Positions 45,463 to 52,891 of a DNA stretch of 64,000 nt are shown piece after piece; positions within the stretch are counted from its first letter, which is position 1; each line of letters begins with the position of its first letter. Position numbers and translations under genes: made by a program. The notes beneath the pieces were generated by a model. It did not search any database and was not told the origin of the DNA. It was given only the letters and a program-made list of their open reading frames with translations. Source of the DNA: CAWAND01 sp963783335 (GTDB taxonomy: Bacteria; Chloroflexota; Anaerolineae; Anaerolineales; E44-bin32); the NCBI GenBank assembly GCA_963783335.1, contig CAWAND010000010.1, positions 1,364,001 through 1,428,000 of the forward strand, in the 5' to 3' direction.

Positions 45463-46290
45463 TTAGTCGGCCAGAACCAGGCTGCCGTCACCATCCCATT
45501 TGGCCCGCCTACGCGACCCGCTGGCGCCGATCAGCCGTTGGGCAAGGACAGCTAGGTGATCAGCATCATCGGAAGAGACAAAGGTAAGTGATCCTGGCGC
45601 CCCCTCGGCGACAAGCAGGCCATGCGAGTCGAGCAGGCGGCGCGTTTGCCGGGCGACGGCAGGGGCAGGATCGATGACCTTCACGGCCGGCCCCACGATC
45701 TCTTGTAGCAGCGGGATGATGAAGGGGTAGTGGGTACACCCCAGGACCAGCGTGTCAATGCTATCCGCCAGAAGCGGCCTGACGGCATTGGCCAGGATCT
45801 CGCGAGTGGACCGGCTCGAGAGGTCACCAGCCTCGATCCGCTCCACCAGTCCGGGGGCCGTGGCCTGATGGATATCGAGGCCCTCGCCAAAGCGTTCGAC
45901 CAGCGATGAAAACAACTGCCCTTGAAAGGTGGCTGGGGTCGCCAGCACCCCGATGTGGCCGCTCTTCGTGACCTTGGCCGCAGGCTTGACGGCCGGTTCC
46001 ATGCCGACAAACGGCACATCGGGCAGTCGTTCTCGCAACCCCTTCAAAGCGGCAGCTGAGGCCGTATTGCAGGCGACAACGATGAGCTTGGCGTCAAGCG
46101 CGAGCAGGAGGTGGGTGATACCCAGGCTGAAGCTGGCCACTTCCTCCAGCGATCGGGGGCCGTAGGGGACGTGGGCCTGATCGGCAAAGTAGAGGATGTT
46201 TTCGGCCGGGAGTGACCGCCGGATGGCCGCCAGGATGGAGAGACCGCCGACACCCGAATCGAAAACACCAATTGGCCGCGGATCGCTCAT
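45463..46290 (-). CDS. murI: glutamate racemase
   Basis: Makes D-glutamate for peptidoglycan. 275 residues. Two catalytic cysteines are in place, Cys74 in VVACNTASA and Cys185 in LVLGCTHYPF, with His187. N-terminal IGVFDSGVGGLSIL and YFADQAHVPYGPRS (the usual YxGDTARxPYG region) are clear. Presence of the gene implies a peptidoglycan precursor pathway. It is leftward and convergent with gyrA, downstream of rplS but separated from it by a terminator. Confidence 0.94.
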   Translation of the reverse strand: MSDPRPIGVFDSGVGGLSILAAIRRSLPAENILYFADQAHVPYGPRSLEEVASFSLGITHLLLALDAKLIVVACNTASAAALKGLRERLPDVPFVGMEPAVKPAAKVTKSGHIGVLATPATFQGQLFSSLVERFGEGLDIHQATAPGLVERIEAGDLSSRSTREILANAVRPLLADSIDTLVLGCTHYPFIIPLLQEIVGPAVKVIDPAPAVARQTRRLLDSHGLLVAEGAPGSLTFVSSDDADHLAVLAQRLIGASGSRRRAKWDGDGSLVLAD

Positions 46291-46379
46291 GACAGATGGT
46301 GGGCAAGCGGGGCGAACCGTCGTTTGGTCCCGGACGACCCGTGTGCTGTGTTTGGCATAAGCAGCAGGTTAACAGGAGA

Positions 46380-46416
46380 GCCAGAAAAAGAAAAGGTGCA
46401 GCCGGCGGCTGCACCT
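46380..46416 (-). terminator. intrinsic terminator after rplS
   Basis: 10-bp perfect stem (46394-46403 with 46407-46416), 3-base loop, and on the minus strand TTTTCTTTTT. It lies 20 bases past the rplS stop. Confidence 0.88.
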
Positions 46417-46436
46417 GGTCGAATTCTTGGGGGAGA

Positions 46437-46805
46437 TTAGGCCTTGCGCTTTTCCTTGAGGCGGGCGCGCTTTCCGGTCCGCTCACGGAGGTAGTAGAGC
46501 TGGCCTCGGCGCACGCGTGCGTTGCGCTCGATTTCAACCTTTTCGAGCAGCGGCGAGCGCACCATGAAGGTCCGCTCGACGCCAATACCGTGAGAGGCGA
46601 TACGGCGCACGGTAAAATTGGCGCTGTTGCCGCCCTTCCTGATGCGAATCACCGTGCCACGGAACTCCTGGATACGCTCCCGGTCGCCTTCTTTGATGCG
46701 GACATGGACGTTCACGCTGTCGCCAGGGTGTAGTTGGGGGATGTTCTCGTTGTCCGGCGCCACCGGCACACGCACCGGGGCGTTGCTGTCAGTCTGGTCG
46801 CTCAT
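46437..46805 (-). CDS. rplS: 50S ribosomal protein L19
   Basis: Located at the interface of the ribosomal subunits. 122 residues from the ATG at 46805 (AAGGGTG upstream; a GTG three codons earlier is also possible). The core is standard: HPGDSVNVHVRIKEGDRERI, FRGTVIRIRKGG, NFTVRRIASHGIGVERTF, PLLEKVEIERNARVRRGQLY and YLRERTGK. The N-terminal 25 residues are an extra, Pro-rich and disordered-looking extension before the usual start. It stands alone, without the usual rpsP-rimM-trmD neighbours, with its own promoter and terminator. Confidence 0.95.
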   Translation of the reverse strand: MSDQTDSNAPVRVPVAPDNENIPQLHPGDSVNVHVRIKEGDRERIQEFRGTVIRIRKGGNSANFTVRRIASHGIGVERTFMVRSPLLEKVEIERNARVRRGQLYYLRERTGKRARLKEKRKA

Positions 46806-46869
46806 GGTCTTCACCCTTATGCCTGGTGTTCAGATAGTCGGCCGCCCTTTGCGGGCGGCACAAGAGACG

Positions 46870-46899
46870 AGTATAACACAGGCTCGGCGAGGACGTCCA
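46870..46899 (-). promoter_or_regulatory. probable rplS promoter
   Basis: Minus-strand TGGACG, 18-base spacer, TATACT, giving a leader of about 55 bases. The only good candidate in the 189-base gap to the divergent sigma-factor gene. Confidence 0.55.
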
Positions 46900-46993
46900 C
46901 GGGGTCTTTGCGCTGGCGCGGCAGCTCGACGGTGTCTCCGGCACATGCCGGCGCGACATTCGCCGGACCCAATGTGTATGATGGATAGGAAGA

Positions 46994-47548
46994 ATGCCCG
47001 AGCTGACGGACCAAGCCCTGGTGTTGGGCGCCCTGCGCGGAGAGGTCCAGGCGTACGGGGAGCTGGTGCGACGCTACCAGACGTCGGTATACAATGTCTG
47101 TTATCGCTTGATGGGTGAGCGTCAAAGCGCCGAAGACCGGGCCCAAGATGCCTTTGCGCGGGCCTACCGACGCCTGGAGACATTTGACGTCGAACGGCCC
47201 TTCGGCCCCTGGATCCGACGGGTGGCGACCAATGTGTGCCTCAATCACCTCAACCGCGCTGATCCTGCCACAGCCCCTCTTGAAGAGGAGTTTGGCGAGT
47301 ACGCGGTCGCCAGCCTGGGGGAGCCAGAGAAGGAGCTGCAGCGGGCAGAAAGGGCGCAGAGCGTGAGGGCAGCGCTGCAAACGCTGCCTCCGCACTACCA
47401 AGCGGTCATCGAGCTGCGCCATTATCAAGACCTGAGCTACGCCGAGATTGGAAGGGCGCTGGGGTTGACCATGAGCGAAGTCAAAACGCACCTGTATCGG
47501 GCCCGCAAGGCGCTGGGCGAGCGGTTGAGATCGGAAGGACTGGGATGA
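46994..47548 (+). CDS. ECF-family RNA polymerase sigma factor
   Basis: 184 residues. Region 2 (about 20-85: LVRRYQTSVYNVCYRLMG, AEDRAQDAFARAYRRLETF, then PFGPWIRRVATNVCLNHL) binds core polymerase and the -10. Region 4 (about 125-178: LPPHYQAVIELRHYQDLSY and EIGRALGLTMSEVKTHLYRA) binds the -35. There are no extra domains. The stop overlaps the start of a membrane anti-sigma factor (ATGA), the usual ECF arrangement. The downstream membrane proteins are the natural target candidates. The autoregulated promoter is not obvious by eye. Confidence 0.93.
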   Translation: MPELTDQALVLGALRGEVQAYGELVRRYQTSVYNVCYRLMGERQSAEDRAQDAFARAYRRLETFDVERPFGPWIRRVATNVCLNHLNRADPATAPLEEEFGEYAVASLGEPEKELQRAERAQSVRAALQTLPPHYQAVIELRHYQDLSYAEIGRALGLTMSEVKTHLYRARKALGERLRSEGLG

Positions 47549-48135
47549 GCCATGTCAGCGCTGCCGAGCTCCAGGCCTTCCTTGACCATGAACTCAACGA
47601 CACCCAGCGCAGCCTGGTTTCTGAGCATGTGGAGGCGTGTCCGGCTTGCAGGGCGAGGCTGGGGGAGTTCCAGAGCCTGTTTGCAGACATCGAATCCATG
47701 CCGGAGGTGCCTTTGCACGCGGACCTTGTTCCCGGGGTTCTGTCTCGCCTGGCGCCCCAGTCAGTTATCAGCCGCGGCGTACGGTGGTTCCTGCTGGCCG
47801 AGCTGGCCCTGGGCGGCGGCGCGATGATGGCGGCTTTGCGTTGGCTGAACTTGACCCTGCCGACATGGACTGAAGGGCTGGGTCCATCATGGCAGGCGTG
47901 GATCCGTCCTGAGGCTCTGGCGATGTGGCTGCGTTCTTTGACGACGCCGGTCTTGGATGGGCTCTCCACGCTCGGATCTTTCTCGACAAGCGCCACGGCC
48001 CCGTTGTCTACCGCGCTTCCGGTGACCGGCTGGCTGGTGATCCTGGCAGGATCGCTTGTGGCGGGTCTGGCCGCCAACGGCTTGCTCCTCACCCGGACCA
48101 TCCAGCCCCGGCGTGAGAAGCGAGGATCGGCATGA
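47545..48135 (+). CDS. zinc-finger anti-sigma factor, membrane-bound
   Basis: 196 residues. The N-terminal anti-sigma domain has the zinc motif HVEACPAC (HxxxCxxC, about residues 28-35) after LQAFLDHELND. The C-terminal part has hydrophobic segments around 75-95 and 160-185 (GWLVILAGSLVAGLAANGLLL), so it is anchored in the membrane and could pass an envelope signal to the sigma factor. Translation is coupled to the sigma gene. No sensor domain that I recognise is present between the membrane segments. Confidence 0.85.
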   Translation: MSHVSAAELQAFLDHELNDTQRSLVSEHVEACPACRARLGEFQSLFADIESMPEVPLHADLVPGVLSRLAPQSVISRGVRWFLLAELALGGGAMMAALRWLNLTLPTWTEGLGPSWQAWIRPEALAMWLRSLTTPVLDGLSTLGSFSTSATAPLSTALPVTGWLVILAGSLVAGLAANGLLLTRTIQPRREKRGSA

Positions 48136-48157
48136 CTGGTTCCCAACGGAGATTAAC

Positions 48158-48661
48158 ATGAACAACGGTGCCTCCATAGTATTGATGACCCTTGCCATCG
48201 GGATCACACTGGTGGCCCTGTTTGCTGTGATGGCGGCGCTCTTCTCGGCTGCGATCGCACGCACGCGTCGCAGCATGGAGGCTTCTGCCGGTGCTTCCTT
48301 TGCCGTCGGCCTGGTCAACACCTTCTTTATGGGCGGGATTGTGGCGGCGCTAGCTGGGCTGGCGGACGGATTGGACTTTGCACTCTTGCGTGCACCGGCT
48401 TTGGCCCTGCTTGTCATTCTGATCGTCCTGCTGATGTTTGGGCTGGCCGGATCAGCCCTGATGGTGGGTGGCAGGCTGTTTCCCGAACGATCCGCAACCG
48501 GCCAGGTCTTGCTTGGAGGAACCGCATTGGTGCTTGCCTGCCTGACACCGTTTGTGGGCTGGTTTGGGCTCTTTCCCTACGTCAGCTTCTTGGGGATCGG
48601 CGGCTTCATCCTCAGCCTGTTTCGCAAAGGGGCCGACGCGCTCCCGCAGGCGGACGGCTGA
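48158..48661 (+). CDS. four-span membrane protein, paralogue A
   Basis: 167 residues from the ATG at 48158 (GGAGAT ahead), 22 bases after the anti-sigma gene, so probably in the same operon. Four membrane spans; the loop after the first holds ARTRRSMEASAGASFAVGL. The second half (GGRLFPERSATGQVLLGG, then FVGWFGLFPYVSFLG) matches in pattern the protein at 49461 (GGRLAEKAGWGRPDVKAFLGG, then LLGWLIVIPFTIVTCLG). No family is recognised. Its place behind a sigma/anti-sigma pair suggests an envelope-response role; that is inference. Confidence 0.65.
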   Translation: MNNGASIVLMTLAIGITLVALFAVMAALFSAAIARTRRSMEASAGASFAVGLVNTFFMGGIVAALAGLADGLDFALLRAPALALLVILIVLLMFGLAGSALMVGGRLFPERSATGQVLLGGTALVLACLTPFVGWFGLFPYVSFLGIGGFILSLFRKGADALPQADG

Positions 48662-48737
48662 ACCCCCGACTTATCCTTGTGCCAGCCTCAATGTCTTGTC
48701 TCACCCTGACCTCACGCAGTTGATCGACCCACATCTA

Positions 48738-48811
48738 CCTACCCCCACGCAGGGGCGGCAATCGTCGGTCGGGTAGGCAATGCTTGGCTGAAATCCTATG
48801 CGTGTGGGTAG
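48738..48811. repeat. long-spaced inverted repeat upstream of a small gene
   Basis: Arms of 12 bases with one mismatch (CTACCCCCACGC near 48738-48750 and GCGTGTGGGTAG near 48800-48811), about 50 bases apart, just before the promoter at 48820. A further GGGTAG lies between the arms. Could be paired operator half-sites; no regulator is known. Confidence 0.4.
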
Positions 48812-48819
48812 TTTGCCTA

Positions 48820-48848
48820 TTGATATTGGGCCGAATCCATGCTACTCT
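48820..48848 (+). promoter_or_regulatory. promoter of the 23-codon gene
   Basis: TTGATA, 17-base spacer, TACTCT. A start site near 48855 would leave a short leader into GGAGG at 48860-48864. The -35 is good (five of six) and the -10 is weak (three of six). Confidence 0.45.
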
Positions 48849-48868
48849 GGAGTCAGATTGGAGGACGT

Positions 48869-48940
48869 ATGACCATCATTGTGGTCGTTCTGTTCTTCTT
48901 GGCGTGCGCTCTGCTCCTGCCGCAGCCCGTTCTAGAATAG
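48869..48940 (+). CDS. probable 23-residue membrane peptide
   Basis: A very short gene supported by its surroundings: promoter at 48820-48848, GGAGG four bases before the ATG, and an intrinsic terminator at 48998-49046, giving a transcript of about 190 bases. The peptide begins MTIIVVVLFFLACALLL and ends PQPVLE: one hydrophobic helix with almost no charge, like regulatory micro-proteins or toxic peptides of type I systems. It lies between the two paralogous membrane-protein genes. No family is known to me. Hydrophobic short frames occur by chance, so the context is the main support. Confidence 0.5.
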   Translation: MTIIVVVLFFLACALLLPQPVLE

Positions 48941-49460
48941 GCCAGTTGGCACGCGCATAGAGCGTCAGAACAGACCTGAATCAAGCAAATTTCACGTCTC
49001 CCGGACAGCTTGGATTCCCATTCAGGCGGTCTGGGAGTTGTTTTTTGGCGATAGACCAGATCCATCTTGCGTCTGCCAGCCATCCACCTGAGACCCTGAA
49101 AGACACCAGTTTGGCACAGCCTACCCGACAGGGTGGTCATCTTGGGCTGGTCGCCCGGAGGGGCGCCAGAAGAAACCTGCCCGGTCTCCTTTGATTCTCG
49201 CCCGGTGCACGCCGGGGTTGAACATATCCGCCCCATCCAGACCAGCGGACGGACGGCATGCCGCGCCTGGAACAAGCCTTCAATTCCAGGTGAGCCCAGC
49301 CGGCATGATCCAAGCCGAGCCGATCAGACAACGCGGCAGGGCCAGGGACCATGGAGCAGCTGGATGATTGGTGGGCGCGTGAAACGCGACAATCAGGCCC
49401 CGAAGGCTGTAGTTAACGGCAGGGGACGCTGGACGAGCGAACGATCGCAAGGAGGTTCTG
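48941..49460 (+). other. 520-base gap without a recognised gene
   Basis: Contains the terminator at 48998-49046. Beyond it are several open frames (for example 49133-49585 plus, 49137-49352 minus) with Arg/Pro-rich, non-protein-like translations and no ribosome-binding sites. Nothing else is seen. The base composition is like its surroundings. It may hold the leader of the 49461 gene. Confidence 0.5.
48998..49046 (+). terminator. terminator after the 23-codon gene
   Basis: Nine-base-pair stem (48998-49006 with 49029-49037, one G-T pair), a 22-base loop that can fold further, then TTGTTTTTT. Confidence 0.65.
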
Positions 49461-50009
49461 ATGGCCGACGTGTATGCAGTGTTCGGAACGCTTTTGGCCC
49501 TGGGCATCGTGTTTCCAGGGATGCTGATGGCGTGGTGGCTGCTGTTTCCAAGCGTCGTCGACCGGGCTCAGAGGCGGCTGAGTGAGACTCCGGGGCGGGC
49601 CTTCGCCTTGGGACTGGCGGGTGCTTTGGTGATCGGCCTGCCCACCATGATTCTGTTGGCTCTGCCCTTTGGCCCGGCCAAACTCATCGCCAGCCTGCTT
49701 CTGATGGCGACCCTCCTCCTGGCGAGTTTTGGCGCAGCCGGATTGGCGGCTTCGATGGGTGGACGCCTTGCGGAGAAGGCGGGCTGGGGCCGCCCAGATG
49801 TGAAAGCGTTCCTGGGTGGGGCGCTGGCGCTCGAGTTGGCAGCAGCCTTCCCTCTTCTGGGTTGGTTGATTGTGATCCCTTTCACAATCGTCACTTGTCT
49901 GGGGGCCAGTTTGTTCTCCCTGTTGAAGTGGATGCCGGGGCCAGAAGGCGAAATCGAGAACGCGATGGTTGTCGAAGGGAGCCTGGCTGGTGAGCCTCAG
50001 TCGGCGTGA
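49461..50009 (+). CDS. four-span membrane protein, paralogue B
   Basis: 182 residues from an ATG behind AAGGAGG. Same plan as paralogue A: first span, an Arg-rich loop (PSVVDRAQRRLSETPGRAFALG), two central spans, GGRLAEKAGWGRPDV, a last span, then a short acidic tail. Shared glycine and proline positions make homology with paralogue A likely, though the two differ in most residues. It overlaps the DUF1800 gene start by 20 bases, which ties it to that operon. Function unknown. Confidence 0.65.
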   Translation: MADVYAVFGTLLALGIVFPGMLMAWWLLFPSVVDRAQRRLSETPGRAFALGLAGALVIGLPTMILLALPFGPAKLIASLLLMATLLLASFGAAGLAASMGGRLAEKAGWGRPDVKAFLGGALALELAAAFPLLGWLIVIPFTIVTCLGASLFSLLKWMPGPEGEIENAMVVEGSLAGEPQSA

Positions 50010-51477
50010 CTTCCTGCGGTTGACCGGCTGGGTGGCTGGGTCGGCCGCCGTGACCGCTTGTGCCCCCGCCTACGATCGGCTCTCCCAAATCGGGGCGGCC
50101 AGACAGATACGCCCGGCAGCCAACGAAACCATCTTTCGCAAGCTCGGACGATTATCGTACGGCCCTCTGCCAGATGAACGCCAACAAGCGGCGGACCACG
50201 GATTGGCGGCCTGGATCGAGGCACAGCTGGCTCCAGAGTCGCTGGATGATGCACGGGCGGAGATTCGGCTGCGTCCCTACGATGCGCTTGCCCTGGAAGC
50301 GGATGTGCTGGCCGATTGGGAACAAGATACTGTGGTCGATCAACTGCGCCGGGCCACGTTGCTCAGGCGTCAATACAGCCACCGCCAGCTCTACGAGAGG
50401 ATGGTCGAATTCTGGACCGACCATTTCAACATCTATGTTGCCAAAGGTGATTGCTGGTTCCTGAAAGTCGTAGACGACCGGGAAGTGGTCCGGGCTCACG
50501 CGTTGGGCAACTTTCGAGATCTTCTGCTGGCATCCGCCCATTCACCGGCCATGCTTGTCTATCTGGACAACCAGGCCAATGAAAAGGAAGCCCCCAACGA
50601 GAACTACAGCCGAGAAGTCATGGAGCTGCATACCCTGGGCGTGGGCAGCGGTTACACCCAAACGGATGTCATGCAGCTGGCCCGCTGCCTCACCGGATGG
50701 GGAGTGAAGGGACACTTCTGGCGCGGCCAGTTCACGTTTGACGCCGACCAACATGCCGGTGGGGTGAAGCGGGTGCTGGGGCAGGTGGTCCCACCGGGAG
50801 GTGAGGCCGAGGCCGAGCAAGTGCTGGCGAGGCTGGCCTTGCATCCCGCGACAGCACATCACCTCGCTGCCGAGCTTGTCGAAAGATTCGTCGTGGACCA
50901 TCCGCTGACTGCCGCCCCAAATTTGGTGGCGGCGGCCGCCGATGCATTCTTGAAGTCGGGCGGTGAAATCAAGTCGATGCTCCAGGTAATTTTGCTGGAT
51001 GGATTGGCCCGGTCCGATTTCGACCTGCCGTCCAAGTTCAAACGACCATCCGACTATGTCTCTTCCGCCCTCCGGCTGCTGCAGGTGGAGAACGATGGCG
51101 GTCCGGCTGTGCAGTCCCATCTGTCGGCCATGGGCCAGGGCTTGTTCGAATGGCCGACGCCAGATGGACCGCCAGACGTTGAAGAAGCCTGGGCCTCCAA
51201 TCTGCTCCCCCGCTGGTCATTCGCCATTGAATTGGCCCAGGACGAGCTCGAGGGAAGTCGGGCGAACCTGCCGGGGCTGATCGAATCCGAAGCGGCCTCA
51301 TCGCCAGGCGACATCCTGACGGCCTTGAGTCTGCTGCTTTTGGGAAGGGCGCCGGAACCTGGGATCGCCAACACCCTCGCCGACGGCCTCCGTCAATCCG
51401 GCGCCGATACGTCGGAGGAGGTCACGGCGATCATGGCGGCTGGACTGCTGGCATCTCCCGCCTTTCAATGGAGGTAA
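49990..51477 (+). CDS. DUF1800 family protein with Tat signal
   Basis: 495 residues from the GTG at 49990 (AAGGGAG ahead). The N-terminal Tat signal LSRRDFLRLTGWVAGSAAV ends in a possible lipobox (VTAC), so it is exported folded. DUF1800 landmarks: RATLLRRQYSHRQLYERMVEFWTDHFNIYV, YLDNQANEKEAPNENYSREVMELHTLG read in parts, GYTQTDVMQLARCLTGW and HPATAHHLAAELVERFV. The biochemical role is not known. DUF1800 is usually next to DUF1501, as here (4-base gap). A link to surface or extracellular polymer handling has been guessed for such pairs, without proof. Confidence 0.88.
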   Translation: MSLSRRDFLRLTGWVAGSAAVTACAPAYDRLSQIGAARQIRPAANETIFRKLGRLSYGPLPDERQQAADHGLAAWIEAQLAPESLDDARAEIRLRPYDALALEADVLADWEQDTVVDQLRRATLLRRQYSHRQLYERMVEFWTDHFNIYVAKGDCWFLKVVDDREVVRAHALGNFRDLLLASAHSPAMLVYLDNQANEKEAPNENYSREVMELHTLGVGSGYTQTDVMQLARCLTGWGVKGHFWRGQFTFDADQHAGGVKRVLGQVVPPGGEAEAEQVLARLALHPATAHHLAAELVERFVVDHPLTAAPNLVAAAADAFLKSGGEIKSMLQVILLDGLARSDFDLPSKFKRPSDYVSSALRLLQVENDGGPAVQSHLSAMGQGLFEWPTPDGPPDVEEAWASNLLPRWSFAIELAQDELEGSRANLPGLIESEAASSPGDILTALSLLLLGRAPEPGIANTLADGLRQSGADTSEEVTAIMAAGLLASPAFQWR

Positions 51478-51481
51478 ACCT

Positions 51482-52744
51482 ATGAGCTGGTCCGCTGGCA
51501 GAGAACAGGTGCTTGAATGTTGCGTGCACTTGCCCGAACAGACCAACTGGCCGGGTTGGCTGCCGCGCATGGCCTTTGCGCCGCGCGGCAAGGCCCCCCG
51601 AGGGGATGTGCTCCTGGTGGTCTTCCTGCGCGGGGCCGCCGATATGCTGAACGTGGTCGTCCCGCATGGGGAAGAAGCTTACTACCAGATGCGACCAACC
51701 TTGGCGATCCCTCGCCCGGATGACCAGCGTGCCAAGGCGACCGAAAGGGTGATTGATCTGGACGGATTCTTCGGGCTTCACCCGTCGATGTCCCCGCTCC
51801 TTCCCGCGTGGCGGGCGGGTCACCTTGGTATCGTCCATGCCTGCGGCGCGCCAGACGAGTCACGCAGCCACTTCCGGGCGATGGAGCTGATGGAGCGGGG
51901 GGTGACCGATGAGCGGGGACCCGCCTCCGGTTGGGTGGGCCGCCATCTGGCCAGTCTCGATACGGGAAACGCCTCCCCGCTCAGAGCGATTGGCCTGGGT
52001 GAACAAGCTCCGCGCAGTTTGAGGGGCCGGGTCCCGGTGACCGCACTGAAGTCGATCGCCGATTTTCACCTGCGAGGCGATTTGCGGGCGACGTCCAGGA
52101 TGCAGACGATCCTTTCAAGCCTGTACCAGGACGACGAGGCTCTGTCCGGGGTGGCCATTGAGACCCTGGACGTCCTGCATACCCTAAAGAAGCTCGACCC
52201 GGCGAGCTATGTGCCCTCCGGCGGGGCGCGCTATCCGGGAACGGATTTCGGGATGGGTCTGAAGCAGGTGGCCATGCTGATCAAATCTGACGTGGGTCTC
52301 GAAGTGGCGGCCATTGATCTGGGAGGATGGGATACCCATTTCTCGCAGGGGGGCAGCCAGGGGCTGATGTCGGGCCTGATGGATGACCTGGCGGCGGGCC
52401 TGGCGGGTCTGCATGCGGATCTCGGCTTGGCCATGGGGGCCGTGTCGATCGTGGTGATGTCCGAATTCGGCCGGCGAGCCTATGAGAATGCCAGCTTAGG
52501 AACGGATCATGGTCATGGGGGTGCGCTGTTGTTGTTGAGCGGCCAAGTGCGTGGTGGGGAGGTGCACGGAAGCTGGCCCGGGATGGCAGACGGCCAACTC
52601 TTCGGCCCGGGAGATCTGGCTGTGACGACCGACTACCGCGACGTCCTGAGTGAACTGTGCCGAAAGCGGCTTAACAACCCGGCTGTGAATCAAGTGTTTC
52701 CTGACTTCGCGGCCAAGGAGACCAACATGTTCACGTCAAGCTAA
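51482..52744 (+). CDS. DUF1501 family protein (alkaline-phosphatase/sulfatase-like fold)
   Basis: 420 residues. LRGAADMLNVVVPHGEEAYY, LHPSMSPLLPAWRAGHLGIV, GGWDTHFSQG and SEFGRRAYENASLGTDHG with HGGALLLLSG are the DUF1501 blocks; the last carries Asp and His residues placed like metal ligands of the alkaline-phosphatase superfamily. The Ser or Thr nucleophile of true sulfatases is not evident. Unlike many members it has no Tat signal of its own, so it may be exported together with the DUF1800 partner or stay inside. An overlapping-stop arrangement upstream suggests coupling. Confidence 0.86.
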   Translation: MSWSAGREQVLECCVHLPEQTNWPGWLPRMAFAPRGKAPRGDVLLVVFLRGAADMLNVVVPHGEEAYYQMRPTLAIPRPDDQRAKATERVIDLDGFFGLHPSMSPLLPAWRAGHLGIVHACGAPDESRSHFRAMELMERGVTDERGPASGWVGRHLASLDTGNASPLRAIGLGEQAPRSLRGRVPVTALKSIADFHLRGDLRATSRMQTILSSLYQDDEALSGVAIETLDVLHTLKKLDPASYVPSGGARYPGTDFGMGLKQVAMLIKSDVGLEVAAIDLGGWDTHFSQGGSQGLMSGLMDDLAAGLAGLHADLGLAMGAVSIVVMSEFGRRAYENASLGTDHGHGGALLLLSGQVRGGEVHGSWPGMADGQLFGPGDLAVTTDYRDVLSELCRKRLNNPAVNQVFPDFAAKETNMFTSS

Positions 52745-52809
52745 GTGCCCTAGGCCGTTCAAGGGGCCCCCGAACAACTTACAGAAACGTGTCAAACGAC
52801 CCGTGGTGG

Positions 52810-52838
52810 TGGTCAAAAGCACCGCCATTCGTTACAAT
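52810..52838 (+). promoter_or_regulatory. probable promoter of the kinase gene
   Basis: TGGTCA, 17-base spacer, TACAAT, about 53 bases before the ATG. Matches are four and five of six. Confidence 0.55.
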
Positions 52839-52891
52839 ACTTTCGTCATACGCCACTGAGAGCCTCGGACCACCCACGGGTTGAATTCTGA

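Noticed and set aside
48056..48157. Upstream extension of the membrane protein at 48158
   Set aside because: Overlaps the anti-sigma gene and adds a Pro/Ser-rich stretch; GGAGAT supports the later ATG.
49133..49585. 150-codon frame before the second membrane paralogue
   Set aside because: Low-complexity Arg/Gly/Ser translation, no start signal, overlaps a well-supported gene.
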